Assembly (NCBI RefSeq): GCF_050436995.1
Contig: NC_134754.1
Span: 5,945,001-6,009,000, forward strand
Origin: Anticarsia gemmatalis
Lineage: Eukaryota; Arthropoda; Insecta; Lepidoptera; Erebidae
Direction: 5' to 3'
Length of the DNA: 64,000 bases
Shown: one piece after another, positions 26,291 through 41,200 of the stretch
How positions within the stretch are numbered: the first letter of the stretch is position 1
How the letters are laid out: each line of letters begins with the position of its first letter
Program-made: the position numbers and the translations under genes
Notes under the pieces: model-generated
What the model was told of the DNA's origin: nothing
Databases searched by the model: none
The model's input: only the letters and a program-made list of their open reading frames with translations

Positions 26291-29200
26291 ATTTTAGAGT
26301 AAGAGCGTGATTTTATGTATGTATGAAAGTTAGGTATTTTGAAATTTGTCTTTTAAGCGACTAATTAAGTTCACTTTATTTTTTACAACAAACACTCGCT
26401 TAAGTGGTAACAAAGTCGCAAACTCGGAAAGCGTATCAAATTTTAATTTGCATAATAGCGTAAAAGCTCATACGCCGATACAAGCTGAAGCACGCCCCAC
26501 ATTAACGAGATTAAGTCAACATTACGTGACGTATCTACAATGCTATGTTTACATTGTGTGACAGTGCCATAATGTTGCACGAGAGTTGCTAAATAAATCT
26601 TTATTTATTAACATGCGGAAAACTAACACTCCGTTTTAAATCAACTCCTATACTTCTCCAGTATTTGTATTGAACAAAACCTGTGTAAATTGGAATTAAG
26701 CGTAAAGAAGTTGACAATAGACCAGTGTTTGTAGACAACAAAACCATAGCGGGTGTACAACGGCACCCGCGCTTCCACGTCCGAACAGACGCGGGTGGTC
26801 CCAGCGGGGGTCTCACTGCGTTGTGTACAATGTCCATAATTCAATGATTCGCGCGAATACTAACTAGCCTCTCTTATCTGACGCCACATCCCATACACTC
26901 GAACAGGAAGCACTAAAATAATCTTTATTTTGCCATTCAACCACTAATTATAATACACATTCGCAAGTATTGATGTAACAGGAAATATTAATTCTTATCG
27001 AAATCAAATAATATGACCATTGACTGACTTATGTTTATATAAAAGACAAATAGCGACGTACAGTTTTATAAAATGAGGCAAGTTAAAAGTTTGCGTGTCG
27101 ATGAATTAAATGACTTTGTGGTTGGTTTCAATTTGCGACCACATTGCTTGTTAGGAAGCTGCCATAAACTTGTTTATGACCGAGCGCTTGTAAAATGACA
27201 TAAAAATATATTATACACTAACGAACATTCTTAATTGAATTGGCGAAATCAAAGGTTTAAAAATTATGAACGTTAATGCGCCTCAATTAAAAGTTAATTT
27301 GTTAAGCTGTAATAGTTAATTTCGTGCAAATACGAAATATTACAACTGTTATCATAATAAATTACACATATTATGTTGTTAGTACCCATCTTAGTATGTC
27401 ATGCTACTATAGATCAGTTCGAGTGTACCAGTTGAGCAAAGGAACACCACATTTTTGTCGCTATACGCTATATTTATAGTCGTATACATATGATTTATTA
27501 AGGGAAGCGGATATTTAAAACTTGTGGTACACCTATATTGTTACGCTCAAATAAAACATAAATTTAGAGGTTTCTTAACTAAAATTCTACAATATATGTA
27601 AGCAGGTAGGTCTTAGACAATTTCATCCTATGCTATTACCTATTTAATGATAGATACAAGACAAACTAGCTTCAGAGCAAAACATCAGAGAAGCATCTCC
27701 GCAGCGCAAGCCCACTTTAGTGGAAGCACATCGCCTACTTGTTAAGTAGTTCGACTCATTCCAATGTGTAGCGTACGGCAGATAATACACTTAGTAACAG
27801 TGTTTGTTTAAAGGCAAATGCAGTTGTTACGGCTTTTAGTGCCGCTGCCTGCAACTATAACGTCGGATTAAGAGGTTTATAAACTTAGATCGTGTAGTGT
27901 GCGAGAGAAACTGCGCGCAATAAGAAAGTCAATTTAGTTCGTTAACGAGATTGGATGAAAGGCGGGAGCTTGATTAAGCTCTATTAGGAGTCGAGCTGGT
28001 GTTGTGATGACACTCCGCAAACGAACCGCAACATCACGCGGCTACATTATAAAAATTCCTACTTAATCATTTTAGACAACTGATTTCTTACAACTATTTT
28101 ATAAAAGCTTATGACATGATATACGTTATGGAATTGTTTTATTGTTATTGTGCATGTGAATTTTCCTTTCTATTTTTATCACATTTTTGAGACAGTCAGT
28201 AAGATAATCGCATTTGACGAACAATTATCTTATCTGTCGAGCGAAAGTCACGCGATCAACAAGGCAGATGCGCCGACAAGTATACCTGGTAGGAGGCTAC
28301 GTGTACATATAATTGTTTAATTTGCATTCATAATGGTAGCTAACAAGCGCAGATTGCGATCAGCTAGTTCGCGCCACGACGACAAGTTGATACCAACAGA
28401 TCGCAAACACCCTTCAATTTTAGTAATGTATTCAGGTAGTATCGATAATATTTTATTTTAAGTTGACTGATTGTGGGACAGTGACACAATCCATCTATTT
28501 TAGATTCCATTATTATACGTTTATTTTGTTATTTGGCATCGTAATAAATAAATATTTAAAGAAATAAGCATTGTTCTGCACTTATTTACAGTCGAAGAGG
28601 TTATAATAGTACATCGAATACATGAAACGAAATAAAATCTACAGTTACAATACCAATCCAAAGTAATAAAACGGAACGGTAACCATATTGCATGTACAAT
28701 CGACTCTTTTCTTATTCAACCATATGGTGCGTTTTAAGAAATATTTGTGTTCAATCTTCTCATATTTTATGAAATAAACACCATTGTAAGTATTTGTAAC
28801 AATAGGACGTTATAAGAAATAAAATAAACTATTTTTATGTTTTATTATTATGTTCACTTAGTCATGGAACGTATTAAATAAAACATTATCAAAACGGAAC
28901 GGCAATAACAGTTCATAATAGTATTTACAAGTAATGGGTTACGTGGATTACAATTTATAACTCTGTAAGTACATGTAGGCAAATATCGATATCGACATCG
29001 ACATTTTAACATCCATGTACGTAACTAATCGCAGCGACAAACGGGATGGCTTGTAGTTAATTACAGTTATTAGAGAAGTTGCTAGGCCCGCGGGACCATG
29101 GTCACCGATCCGGAGACCACAGACTACAAAACTCATTCCAAGTAGTTATTCATACAACCGCCACAGAAGGAAACGTGTGACTACGCAGGACACCAATTAA

Positions 29201-32200
29201 TCACAATAATATTCGTAACCCTTGCGATTCAATTCTTTTCATATACAAATAACACCAATGCTACGTATTTCACTTAACCAATAGTAGGGGAAATCGAAAC
29301 GAATTGTTTAGAAACAATTTACAATTGGTGTAGAATGTGTACAATAGCGCGCCTACACGACGACGTTTCCCGAGTGCAAAGGAGCTCGTATTCAAAACGC
29401 TCTTCCCTTTACAATGCAATATCCTTGCTGGTATTAAAAGTGGAACGAATAAATTCCAACATTTAGTAAGAGTCAAGTGAGAATACACACAATAGAAATA
29501 TAACAACAACCGAGTACATACACTGGTCACATAAACCGAAGTACAGTGGGATTTCTTTATGTACTAAAAATGATATGCATTACTGACAGAAAAAATATAG
29601 AAATAGCGAAAATAAATACCAGTTCGATTAAACAAGATTACATTAACCACAAACAATTACGAACGAGTCTTGGGAAAATGTTAACTTATTTACATAATCG
29701 ACACATGTTGGGACAAATACAGTAATATTAAAACAAACTACGAACATAACAAAGTAAAAGGTCTCATAAGTATCACAAAAAACCCTCTGAAATGTTTAAC
29801 TGAAAATATGAAAACAAGCACAGAAATACAATTGTACGTGTAGCAGATGTGTTTAATTACTGACCCGACAAAATCTCGGAAAGAGTTGAGCTTCATTATG
29901 AACACAATGGCCTCGTGCCTCAGCCGACGATAAAGTAAATAAAATATCAACACGCTGCTAACACCCGCACATAAAATGATGGGACACAAACGCTAATATT
30001 TGCCTTAATAAAGTTCAGACATTTTGTAAAAAAATATGGGCCCAGTGCACGAATTAACTGCTGGGTTAGGCTTTTTTACGGCGGTCAACATCGCTGCCCC
30101 TTTATAACATTAGCTAAGCATAAACCCAAGGCAAAATGATTTAAAATATACCCCGACATATGTCGAGCGTAATTTTAAATTTAAAATATAACTGAATCCC
30201 AGATTACATTAATAACCTAAATAATTCAAGCTACAAGCTCTCACCTAGCATAAAATTAAATCTGGAGTTTTAACTCAGTTGTAGGTACGCATAAAACACG
30301 AATTCTCGAAACTTAATACGGACGTGTTCAAAAAGATAAGGCGGGTGTAAGGCAAGGATTACATGAAAGGTGGCGAGTGAAAATTTTGAGAAACGTGTGC
30401 GCCCTGCGATCGTCCCACGCAGCGGTAACGTGGGCGAGTACGAATATTGATGCACCTCTACGATGCCGCCTCATTATGTCAAATCTTTACGAATTATTTG
30501 ATTAACATGTAATATGCATTGTTGAAAGTGGTAAGCCTTGTGAAACTTTGTGTTCTACCATGAGATGCTAAGTCATTATACAATTTTTTGACAAAGTTAA
30601 GAGATAGTTCATTAACGATCATACTTAGTTATAAAGCTCTCATACAAAAATATAAAAAAAAGATTAATACAAATTCAGAAATTCGACGTTTTAAAGCCGC
30701 AGTCATGTCTATAGTGACACCAGTAAAAGGATGTGTGCAGCACTCAGCACTCCTGAAATCGGTCGTCGGTGTTCGCACGCAGAGATTTACGATGCGCGCG
30801 CGCATTGAACACGCACTGCGACACAAGAGATGGCTCGCGTGCGTGTCGCGTTATCGCCACGCAGACTCGCCCAAATTAACTCGCCTTATGAATGCAAATT
30901 TAGCACTAAACAGTTCGTTGTGCATATAACCGTCTGCATTTAAAATCTACCTTTTAATTTTTAATAACTTAGCGTAATAGCAAAAAATAGTATAAGAAAT
31001 TTTAATTACATATTATGTATCTGTGTGTCTTAACATATGATCAAGTATTCAGAAATTCAAGAAATAGGTATAAAATATCACGAACATTCATATCCTCTCT
31101 TTCCATTACTACATTTTCTTTGCAGAGACATCTCAGCTCAAGAGGTATGATCCTTTTCAACGCACAATGAATACGAAATAAGAAATCAACGCAACCGCAC
31201 TTTTCGTAAGCAATTTTCTTTCATAGCCAATATTTTTTGGATCTTCACAAAGGAGGCACTCTGTAAAATATGTAGCGGCACGTTGTTGAATTTTTGTTAA
31301 ATATGCAATTTTGAACCCGACCAGACGTATATCACGGTTTTCGCAACCAAAATGGTGTAATAAATCTGAAAGTCCATTTTCATATAAAAGAAAACCGATT
31401 AAGGAGCTTTTCCGATACCGATCGCTCGAATGAAGCTATATATTTTCATGATCGAGCGGATCTAAGATCGTGGACGTCTGACGACCGGTGCGTGAGAAAA
31501 TTGAAAAGGAAACATTTCTTTAAATGGTATTGTCCTTGAATGAAAGACATATTAATTAATTTGCATTAATATTGATTATTTTTCCTTAAGAAATTGAAGT
31601 TTATTCCTAATACTATAAATATATAATTGAAATATTTATATAATGGCATATAGACTGAAAGCCCAAGCTACAATATAAATAGAAACTTCACAAGGCTACA
31701 TTTACAGTCGATACAAATGGTTATATAACATTCTGTTAATAAAATTAAATTTTGTTGTAATTGACCCGCAAATAATCGTATCGTATGAAAAATACACAAC
31801 AGGACATGAATGCAGACGAAGGTTATAATCTAACCATATTAAAATGAACGCTTTTGTAAGTGATGCCGTTTCTCAATCTTTATAATTATGGGCGTATAAG
31901 TTTTCACAAATACGTCATACGCGCAGATAAATATATTAGTCGTTTTCCAATACAACGTGATTCAAGCGTGATGTCGTACTAACGAGAATGTTGCCAGTAA
32001 GTTTACGGAATCGCTTGCTAAGTAAACTGAAGCTCTCTGAGCGTCGTGTGCCGTTGACTGTACCAATCATGAAAGACGGAACTTCAATCAGACGTCATCT
32101 CGTTACGCGCTCCCCGCAGCGACGGATAATGAACGATTATATGATGCCCAACACTTTTGTTCAGTTTTCGCATTCATTTGATTATGTTTGAATTTATTTA

Positions 32201-35200
32201 TTATGAAACCTTATCAAAATAATGTACAAAATTGATAAATAATGTAAAATATAAATACATATATCTGTAAAAATGAGCAGAAACAGTCGAGTTGATAAGT
32301 ATTGCCTACCACAAAAGTAGTTGAGAAATCACAATTTAATCGATTCCAATCTACTTTATTAAGAATACATAAGCAATGCACTAACTCGAATCGTAATGTC
32401 ATGTTGATTGAAACCAATCATAAAGAAATCATACCACAAAGCTGACAACATTAGCGCCGTTTTGATTACATAGGTAGGTACTATAAATTAAAGAACGATG
32501 AAATTGACAAGCGATCGAAGGGGGAGCCAATAAACGAGATTCCCGAAATGTTTTACTTCCATAAATACTCAATAAAGCCCCTTTTCCCACGCCCGTTTCG
32601 CAATCGACTTTGGGATCGGCGATCGGCGTTGCGCCACATTAAATTCTTCACGTTTAATCAATTCCGGAGGTTGGTAGTAAAAAATTACAAAGTGAAGTGT
32701 TCCTTCCGTATCGACGACGCCAGAAGAGCATAAAGTAAGCAGACAACAAATAATTTGTTGGCGCAGTTTCAAAAACCACCCAAACTGTCGGGGTTGACTT
32801 TGCCGCCACGCCTTTTATCTGTTACGTCGATCAGGCTTCTGCGTTTCAGAGTTTAAGGTAAATAATACTATTTAAAAGGCACTGATAGTAATACGACCGA
32901 AATTGGAAAAGCAGTAAGGAACGGGTAATAGTGAAGAATTAAAAAAAAGCCTGGAGTGCCGGATGACTTCCGCAGTCAGACCTACCTGCTAGAGAAATCA
33001 TCATTACGACTAAAGCTTTTTTAATAATTTTATGTGCACAGTTGGTATTCTCTTTACTTTAGCCTATCTAAACTAGGTCAAAAAAGTATGGTAACTTAAG
33101 CCAAAATATATTTATATTACACACATATTGAGAATCACGACGATAACTGAAGCCGTCTAAAGTACTAGCATTCGTTATTCTGCTTTATGTTGGGCGGTTG
33201 CAAGCAGCTATCGCCTCACAACAATGTGCCGGCGAGCTCATAAATACAAAACAATTAGACGATAAATTCCCACTTGAATTAGTATTTTTATTTGCACGTC
33301 ACGTGCGCTCGGCGCTCCTTCTAACAATTTATGTAGGGAGGCGTCAAATTTAACAGCTCAAAGAAACTGATGGTGCTCTCCTAGGCTTTGGTGCGCACTC
33401 GTGATGCCCTGTAATTATGTTCACAATTTATTTCCTTGCGAACAATAGATGCCTTATTTGTAATGCATACACTAAGCTTATTTGCGCAATATATTGTTGT
33501 AACACCAAAGTTTATGCATGTACACATTTAATAAGTCTTTTTATTAAGCTAAGACAAAGTAGAAGAAGTATCGATCTGATTTGCGAACGCGGCCAGCCAC
33601 TCGAGCTGATCAGCGGTGTGATTAAGTAAAACGAATAAGAGCGAAAGCGTGACACAAAAGCAATGCGATAACAGAGGAAAAACGAGCAGAGAATCGCCTC
33701 TGAGCAGACGGTATCTTGGCCCGCCCGGGAGTTATTAAATATTAAAATAAACTCGCATTCCGACACGAGTCCTACGCGATACGCAAGATTATGGCCAACA
33801 CAATGAGAGCACTGGCTCCGATCGCTCCCTCGCCTTATCATATCAAAGCACGAGCTTACATAATTCAACTAGGGAGGATATTCTCTCGAGTGATCCCTTG
33901 TTGCTGATGAAATTTTAGCGCCTGTGTAAACACGCGATTTTGAAAATCTTCGACGGAGCAAACGACCTATAAAAACGTAATTTCATTTCATCGATGCATA
34001 TTTTAATAACCTTTACAGAGAAGGAGCTCGAGAGGCCAGGTATGCGCATTCCCACGTTAGAGATGCAGACAAGGGAATTGCTTCATGGTGTCTTAAAAGT
34101 GTATCAGTCGTCTCATCGCTCGGTTGCTCAAGCAGCTCCGCCCACTTACCTGAAACAATACATCATTACAATATCACTAACTGCGGAGTGAGCCATGAAT
34201 TTAAAGATGTGACACCTACAGCGCTGCCTCTGTGAAGCGCGATACTTACAACTTCTTAATACCAGCCATAGCAATTACGTTTTAGTTACTGCACTATTTT
34301 TATACGATACTTTACCTCGTCATATATGCACAACGTAACCAAAATTTCCGATTCTACTGTTAACATGTTATACAAATTAGCAGGACCTCTCAGTTCTTGT
34401 AGGCTGGTTTTGTCTAAACGCTTATAATTTCTGCTCAGGAGATACAAGACACGGCGCACTGATAGCGCGCACGCCACTCCGATAAAATTTTTTTTAGAAA
34501 ACATTAGCATTCGCGGCTGCTTATCGAATCCTACTCTCGCAAAGGTAGCGTACGCGCACCTGTGAATTTTCCCCCGCAACTTTGTATTAATGCGTATCTC
34601 TAGTGAGTCTACATCTACGTACCTTATGTACATTTCGTTTGCTTTATCATTTCATACTATCGGTGAGTTTTATACAAGAAGGTAACTAAGAAAATTACAG
34701 TTAAAAAAGAAATATCAGGCATAATAGGTAGGGTTTGTATTATTGCATCACAATGTACGTCACTTTATTTTAAAGATAACAACGCAATGAACAACCATAA
34801 AACGTACAAAAAATCCTATTCGATTTCCAAATTGCTGTCTATTCTAACAATAGTATTATTTGGCCAGGACAGTGTATTAACGATAACTCGTCGTGTGGAG
34901 GCAACGTTGTTCTAGCTAATGTTGCTTAATTAACTCGTATTCATTATCGGCCAGAACACGGCGATAGGCGCGTGCGCCTGCTCAAACGGCCGCTACTCCG
35001 CTACAGGTGCCGCGGCACGCGGAAACTTGAGACCACCAAACAACAGGACTCGGTCTTACAATTCATGTTCGCGTAAAATCAAATTCGAAAGAAAAAAACG
35101 CTATTTGTCTAATGCGAATTGTTTTTCAGATTGGCTAAACAGACGTGTGTACAAAACATGTGATGAGCCTACGGCGTTTTTGGTTTAGAATACCTATAAG

Positions 35201-38200
35201 TTTATTTTTATTAATATGTAATAAAAACTCTAATATCATCAAAAAACTCCGTGTCATAATAGCTAGCATATAACATGTAGCTTTTTAAACATTCATGGAG
35301 TTATTAATCCAAACGTCAAAGAAAGTTTCGTGTCGTCGGGTCGGTGCAGTCAGAGAAATATTAGGGTTATTAATAATCGGTGGTTGCACACACGAGATAG
35401 CTCGTTCCTACCTGGGGTCAGAAGACCGTAATGCATGGCCTTTATATCTTAATACTGACGTATACAGCCGTTGTAGTTTATACATATTATTATAACGGCC
35501 TCAAAGCTTTAGCGAAGAAAGCCTGATTGAAAGTTAGAATATTTTTATCACGTCTTCTTGTCCCATGGATTCATTTGCATTTGCGGTTCCATCATATCGG
35601 GTTATGGCACGGGACAGACAGATTTGGAACATTAAGAACCAGTAATAAAAATGGCTTAATTAGATGCGTTAATCTAATCTGACGCGTTTCTGCACAAATA
35701 ATATTTTCAAGCAGTTTTTCACTTAAATTTCGACAGGGTAATATACACGCGATCAATTCGTCACATTAGGACTTGAATTTCTTTCTAAGTTTATTATTTT
35801 ACCTTCCACATCCTGTCTGCTACAAAGATAAATATTGTATAGATCGTTCGATAAAAGACTTGAGGTTCAAATTAAAGTTGGAATAAAAGATGCACGATAT
35901 TTACGACTGGGGGCTATTAATCCACGAACACTAGAAGCGGGTGTACAAGTACCATGTCCGTTGCCATGCCTGCGGCGAATCTTCCACAAATACGTATGCG
36001 TGTTCTTCGCCATTATGCAAAACATACACCGGATACGCAGGTAACGTATTAAGTACATAATAAGTCTCTTCTCGTTACGTATCTTATGCAGTTACATTAA
36101 AAGTAATTTTCATACTACACAGCGAGTGATCACGGCCAACGTAAATACTTCACAATTACATTTCTCCAACAAGGACACGACAAGCCGAGTAGGCATTAGT
36201 ATCGAGTTCTCAAGCGTAGCCCAACTTTATGAAAATGGAGAACAAATAAATTCTCGTTATGTTGTAATGGAAATAGAATTTCGCAATGTGGTAATGAGAT
36301 TACATTTACAGTTATAGCTTCTTTAAGTGGCTTGTGGGTGTTTGCCACAAATAGCAATAATAGAAAAGTCGCTTTTGTACCACGATAGTCATTATATACG
36401 GCAAAATATTATGTAAATATTATTCCAAGCTAAAAAAATACCATATATAAAATTGCTATTTTATATCATGGACAGTTTATTGGCTTCGCGAAATTAAACC
36501 CAAACCGGATCATTACCAGAAATTCGTTTGGTATTCGAATTTGTCATAACGAGTGATATTAATCTAGCAATCTACAATCTACGATCTTGTTAACTGTCAT
36601 GTTATTGTAGCGAACGCGAAAACTCGATTAACATTCGATTGATTCAATAAGGTGATCTAATCGAATGGACTAACCTTGTTTTATGCAAACTACTCTCCTA
36701 AATCAGTTTCGAATGGCAAATAGGTGATAATAAAATTGAGCGTGGTGACAATAATATGAGCTGACGCGCGCCACTTCGCGCCCGCTCAGGGCCATATCGC
36801 TGGCACTCACTCAGATAAGGATCTCAGATGTAGTTTTAAAAGGAAATTTATAAGTTGGTCCACTAATAATCATATACATGCCAACGAGACGTCCACGCGG
36901 CGACAACCGCCGGACGACGCTTATGACCCCACTACAGTACCGATTTATGACCGTCCCCTTTAATACAAGCACAGGACAATTTACAACTTAATTTAGAGCA
37001 GGTTATTTTTAACATTTTTACTTTTATAGCGAGAACTGTAACCTCACCACCCACATCTAAAAAAAGCTCATCTCATTGTGGCTAACAAAAATATTTTAAT
37101 AAACATCCCAATTAATTTAACATAACAGTAAGCCATCGTTATGGTCTTATCATAACTTATTATTATAATTCCTAATACTTTATGACACCCAATTGCAACA
37201 AACTAATGAAGCTAATTTTGTTTGCTACGGTCAAGTAAGAAGAATATCAATATTTTATGTGGGAATTGTATATTAACTATGCGACCGAATAATAAATTAT
37301 AACAACTTATTATAGCGATATACAATATACATATTTCATAATTCGGAACTCATCGAATATGATAATGAGTATATTGACTTACGAACGATTATGGAATGTT
37401 AAAGATTTACCTTAAATATTGTGCCCATTAAACATATAAAACTTAACATGTTTTTAGGCGCAAATGAGACATTACTTTCATTACAATACAATTTCTATAG
37501 TGAATATTTTCAATCACGCATTGTCAAATAAATCATTATGCAGAATTACGTATAGAGTAATTGTAGCGTGTTGTAACGGCTGAATGTGACACAAGCGTCA
37601 ATCGTGAGGTCTCAATCTGGCGATCTTTTAACAAGGAAAAGCTCTATTGGAGCTTTGAAGCCAATAGGGCAGGGTTGCGCGAGCGCACTACGTGTCAATC
37701 ACCACTTGCATAACAGAGAAAGCTGCGCGTGCACTCGAAATGTCACGTCCGTGGTACCTGTGTGACAATACGTATATTTATTGTAATCAATCCGGTCCAT
37801 CTTTATAAGCTCGTAATAAAATTGAATTATACGCAACGTCTCTACATCGTAATGGGTAACAATCAGCGTATAGAGAAAATTTTAATGCGTAAATATGTTT
37901 GACTGTTAAAAGTATATTCACTAACCTAGATAGACATTGAGTAAATTTAATTTTTGAAACACAAAATATGTATTGTATCAATTTCTATTATTTCTATTTA
38001 TATACTAAAAATACATCAATATTGACACAAAGGACAAAGTAATTGTAATATATTCGAACAAAAACTCCCAACATGATATAGTTCGGTGTCGGTAAGCAAT
38101 AGGCATGATATTAAGTCGCGATGTTAATATTCATTGGCTGAGATTGTCGTAGCTGGTACACTGCGTAGGCAGCCCCATACTCCAGGGCGCGGTCGGGCAC

Positions 38201-41200
38201 GCATTAGAGACAATGACATTTGCATAGTTGGGCGTTCCTAACTGTCAACCAGAACATTCACATTAACTAATCCGAAGAACGATAATGAATGCCAAATAGT
38301 TTCATTATACGTTCGTCGTCGTACAATTAAATCGTTGAATAAATGTAACGACACCACAGCTTAACAGTTACAAATATATGCTGATATCATAGCGATGGTT
38401 ATTACACGTATTTAGCATTTATTTTATACTGATAATGACTAATATTAACATTAATTTCATTTTAAGCTGTTAAATATAGTAGTAAAGCCATGGAACTGAT
38501 AACATAAATAGTTATAATGCTGTGGGGGAGGTTGCTTATCAATTCTGCAAAATATCTTCCTATACGCTAGTACTACCATAGTCCCTATATTACGCTGAAC
38601 AAACAGTAAGATACTTAAGTTTTACTGCTTAATACATAAAGAGATTTTACCGACTTTAACAGAGTCAATACGGGTATTAAAGTAATAAAGTAATCTGAAA
38701 TTTTGTGCACTTGTCCAATGGACACTGGAAATAACTGAAAATATCTAAAGTATATTATTATGCACAATTTAGTGAACAAACGGAAAATACTAAACTGTGG
38801 GTGTTAGAAAACATAACCTGGAAGCTTCATAAAGTGCAAGAGATTAAACATAGAAAACTTACATCCTGTAAATACGCTACATACGATGTTCTCTTTATGT
38901 TAATTCCACTACAGGAAAACTGTGCTCTTTTTTTCAAATATGGCTCAAAAGCTATGTTCATTTTGACTAGCAAAGCACTTATTCTGTGAATACGTCCACC
39001 CGGGAGCTTAGGGCGCATTGTACATTCGAGAAGCATCGCTTCACCGCGAGCCACCCGCCACCACCGCCCAACCAACGCGCTTGGCAATAATGCGCTTACG
39101 GCGCTCTATGGTTAGATACCCTCATAATACCATTCTTTGTATACCGCGACTTGTAGCCTAAGTCGAAACCCGTGTTGCCATCAACACACTTTATATAGGT
39201 ACAATACGTAAGGTAACAATGTTTTCTTGTCCTTTCATAGTAGAATTAGGAAGGTGAGTGAAGATTTAACTACACACGTTTTCTATTGTAGAGTTTCTCT
39301 TGAAAAGCTGAGTAAGCCGTGCTTTCTTATTTGAAATTTTTGCGCAGCTAATATAAAAACATAGAAATAACTTGTGGAAATAATTAAATTGTTAGAATTC
39401 TGCGTCTGATACACGTAAGCTTATAAAATATACTTATAAACAAACAACAAAAGAGTACAAATTCTAATGATTTAACCAATATTGTATTCTAATTGGTTTG
39501 TAAGAGTCCGAGTACCTTAACATTTGTTTTCGACTTACAATAAAAGTTAGTAAATCAGTTCTCAGTACGGATAGTTTAGCAATTAAAGGTGGAATCCGAC
39601 CGGTCCGCTATCTCTTCTCCGAACTAATGAGTTGAGACGGCCAGCGGACGACGCCGCACACTCCCAGACACTTATCTCCTTGATAAACAAGTACAAATGG
39701 GTTACACGTTGCTTCCAACCCCTACGCCTCTATTTCTCCTTTAACGTCTTAAGTGAGACAACACAAGTTTTATCAACTAGACAAAGAGTTAACTCTAAAA
39801 TCATTAACTTAATGGATATCTAACACACTGAGAAACTGTAAGATAGAAAACCGAAAAATCCGGAATTTTTAGGGTAATAGAAATTTAATTGTAAATATTG
39901 AAGGATTTTTTCCTAAACAACTATATTTGAAGACAAACAGCACAACTGTTTCTACTATATAGGCCAGCGCCACAAGTGAGAACAATAAATGCATTCTAAC
40001 ACGTCCGGACATTGTCCAAACCGCTTTTATTGCTACATATTTCAGATAGACGCCGGAAAATGTTGCCAATCTATGGCGACTTTACGATAATACGACTTTA
40101 TTATACTTTGCAACAACGTAACTTTATTAACGAAAACATTATTAAGTAGTGTAGACATTTGTATATGTCTTTTTTATTTAATGTTATTTATAATTAAGCA
40201 TTAAATAAAGCTTTTTTCCGTGATGCACTGTATTATTTAAATATTAAGCTGTAAATAATTCGCGATAGATCTAGATTCCCGTAGATATTTACGAAGCGGT
40301 TCGCACCGTACGTGCCTCAAGACCTCATTATCCGAGGTGTTAAAATGCAAAAACGGCAGAGCCCTGAGGGTGGCGCAGTCCGCCGCGGAAGTTACCGGCT
40401 GCAGCACAATTCAATAGCACAGGAAAACCGCACCGAGCGATGGTGGAGAATGAAAAAGGCTCTTAATGAGTGCTCTCATTAGATTCATGGTTTCATTTAT
40501 TGCTCACATGGCAAGTTCTGAATAATTTTGAGGTCATATTTTGATGTCCATTGTTTTGTTATCATAATTCGATATTAATAAAATAATTATTCTACAATAT
40601 AACACAATGAGTCTTGGTTTAAGTATCTATTATTAAGTGAAATTACAGACTTGGTCTCAATACAAAAACTTTGATATTATCGGTCAACCATCTTTAACAC
40701 CTAACTCGAAAAACAGGTTAATAAGAAAGTCAACTTCAATGAGATGTGAAAATAATGTGTGATATTATAAGATGGTAGCGATAGCGGCACCGCGACGTAT
40801 AATATTCTAAGTCGCACGAGTTTTATTAACCACCAATCCAGTTAATGAGCGTCGAACTTTTACGCTTAAATAAACATTAAGAAGAGAATGGACGGCGCGC
40901 TCGCCGAACCTTTTACCGGAATTACGCTGTGGTTAAGTGCTCGCTTTTAGAAGACCACGCCGGAATGACGCTGCAGACATCGAAAATCTGTGATCTTTTG
41001 ATAGATCCCTGCTGTATGTATATTATGTTTATACAATACAAAATATTGAATTCAGTTATTTCATTCCACAATAAAATCAACGAATGAGAGTTTCAATTTA
41101 TCAAATTTACCTGAGTTACTATAAACCTACAAAAGAACAAATCACGTTGAAGAGCGAACAGTATCTCAATGAGAGACACAGAAAGTATAGCCGCAACCCG

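Noticed and set aside
30588..30929. 113-residue open frame, plus strand
   Set aside because: No family recognised; spans a local GC pocket that lengthens frames on both strands by chance.
33375..33410. CTCTCCTAGGCTTTG resembles part of insect miR-282
   Set aside because: The seed bases differ and no complementary arm lies within 100 bases on either side, so no precursor hairpin can form.
33512..33868. 118-residue open frame, minus strand
   Set aside because: No motif resembling LSD1 or any known domain; no flanking acceptor and donor in the right phase.
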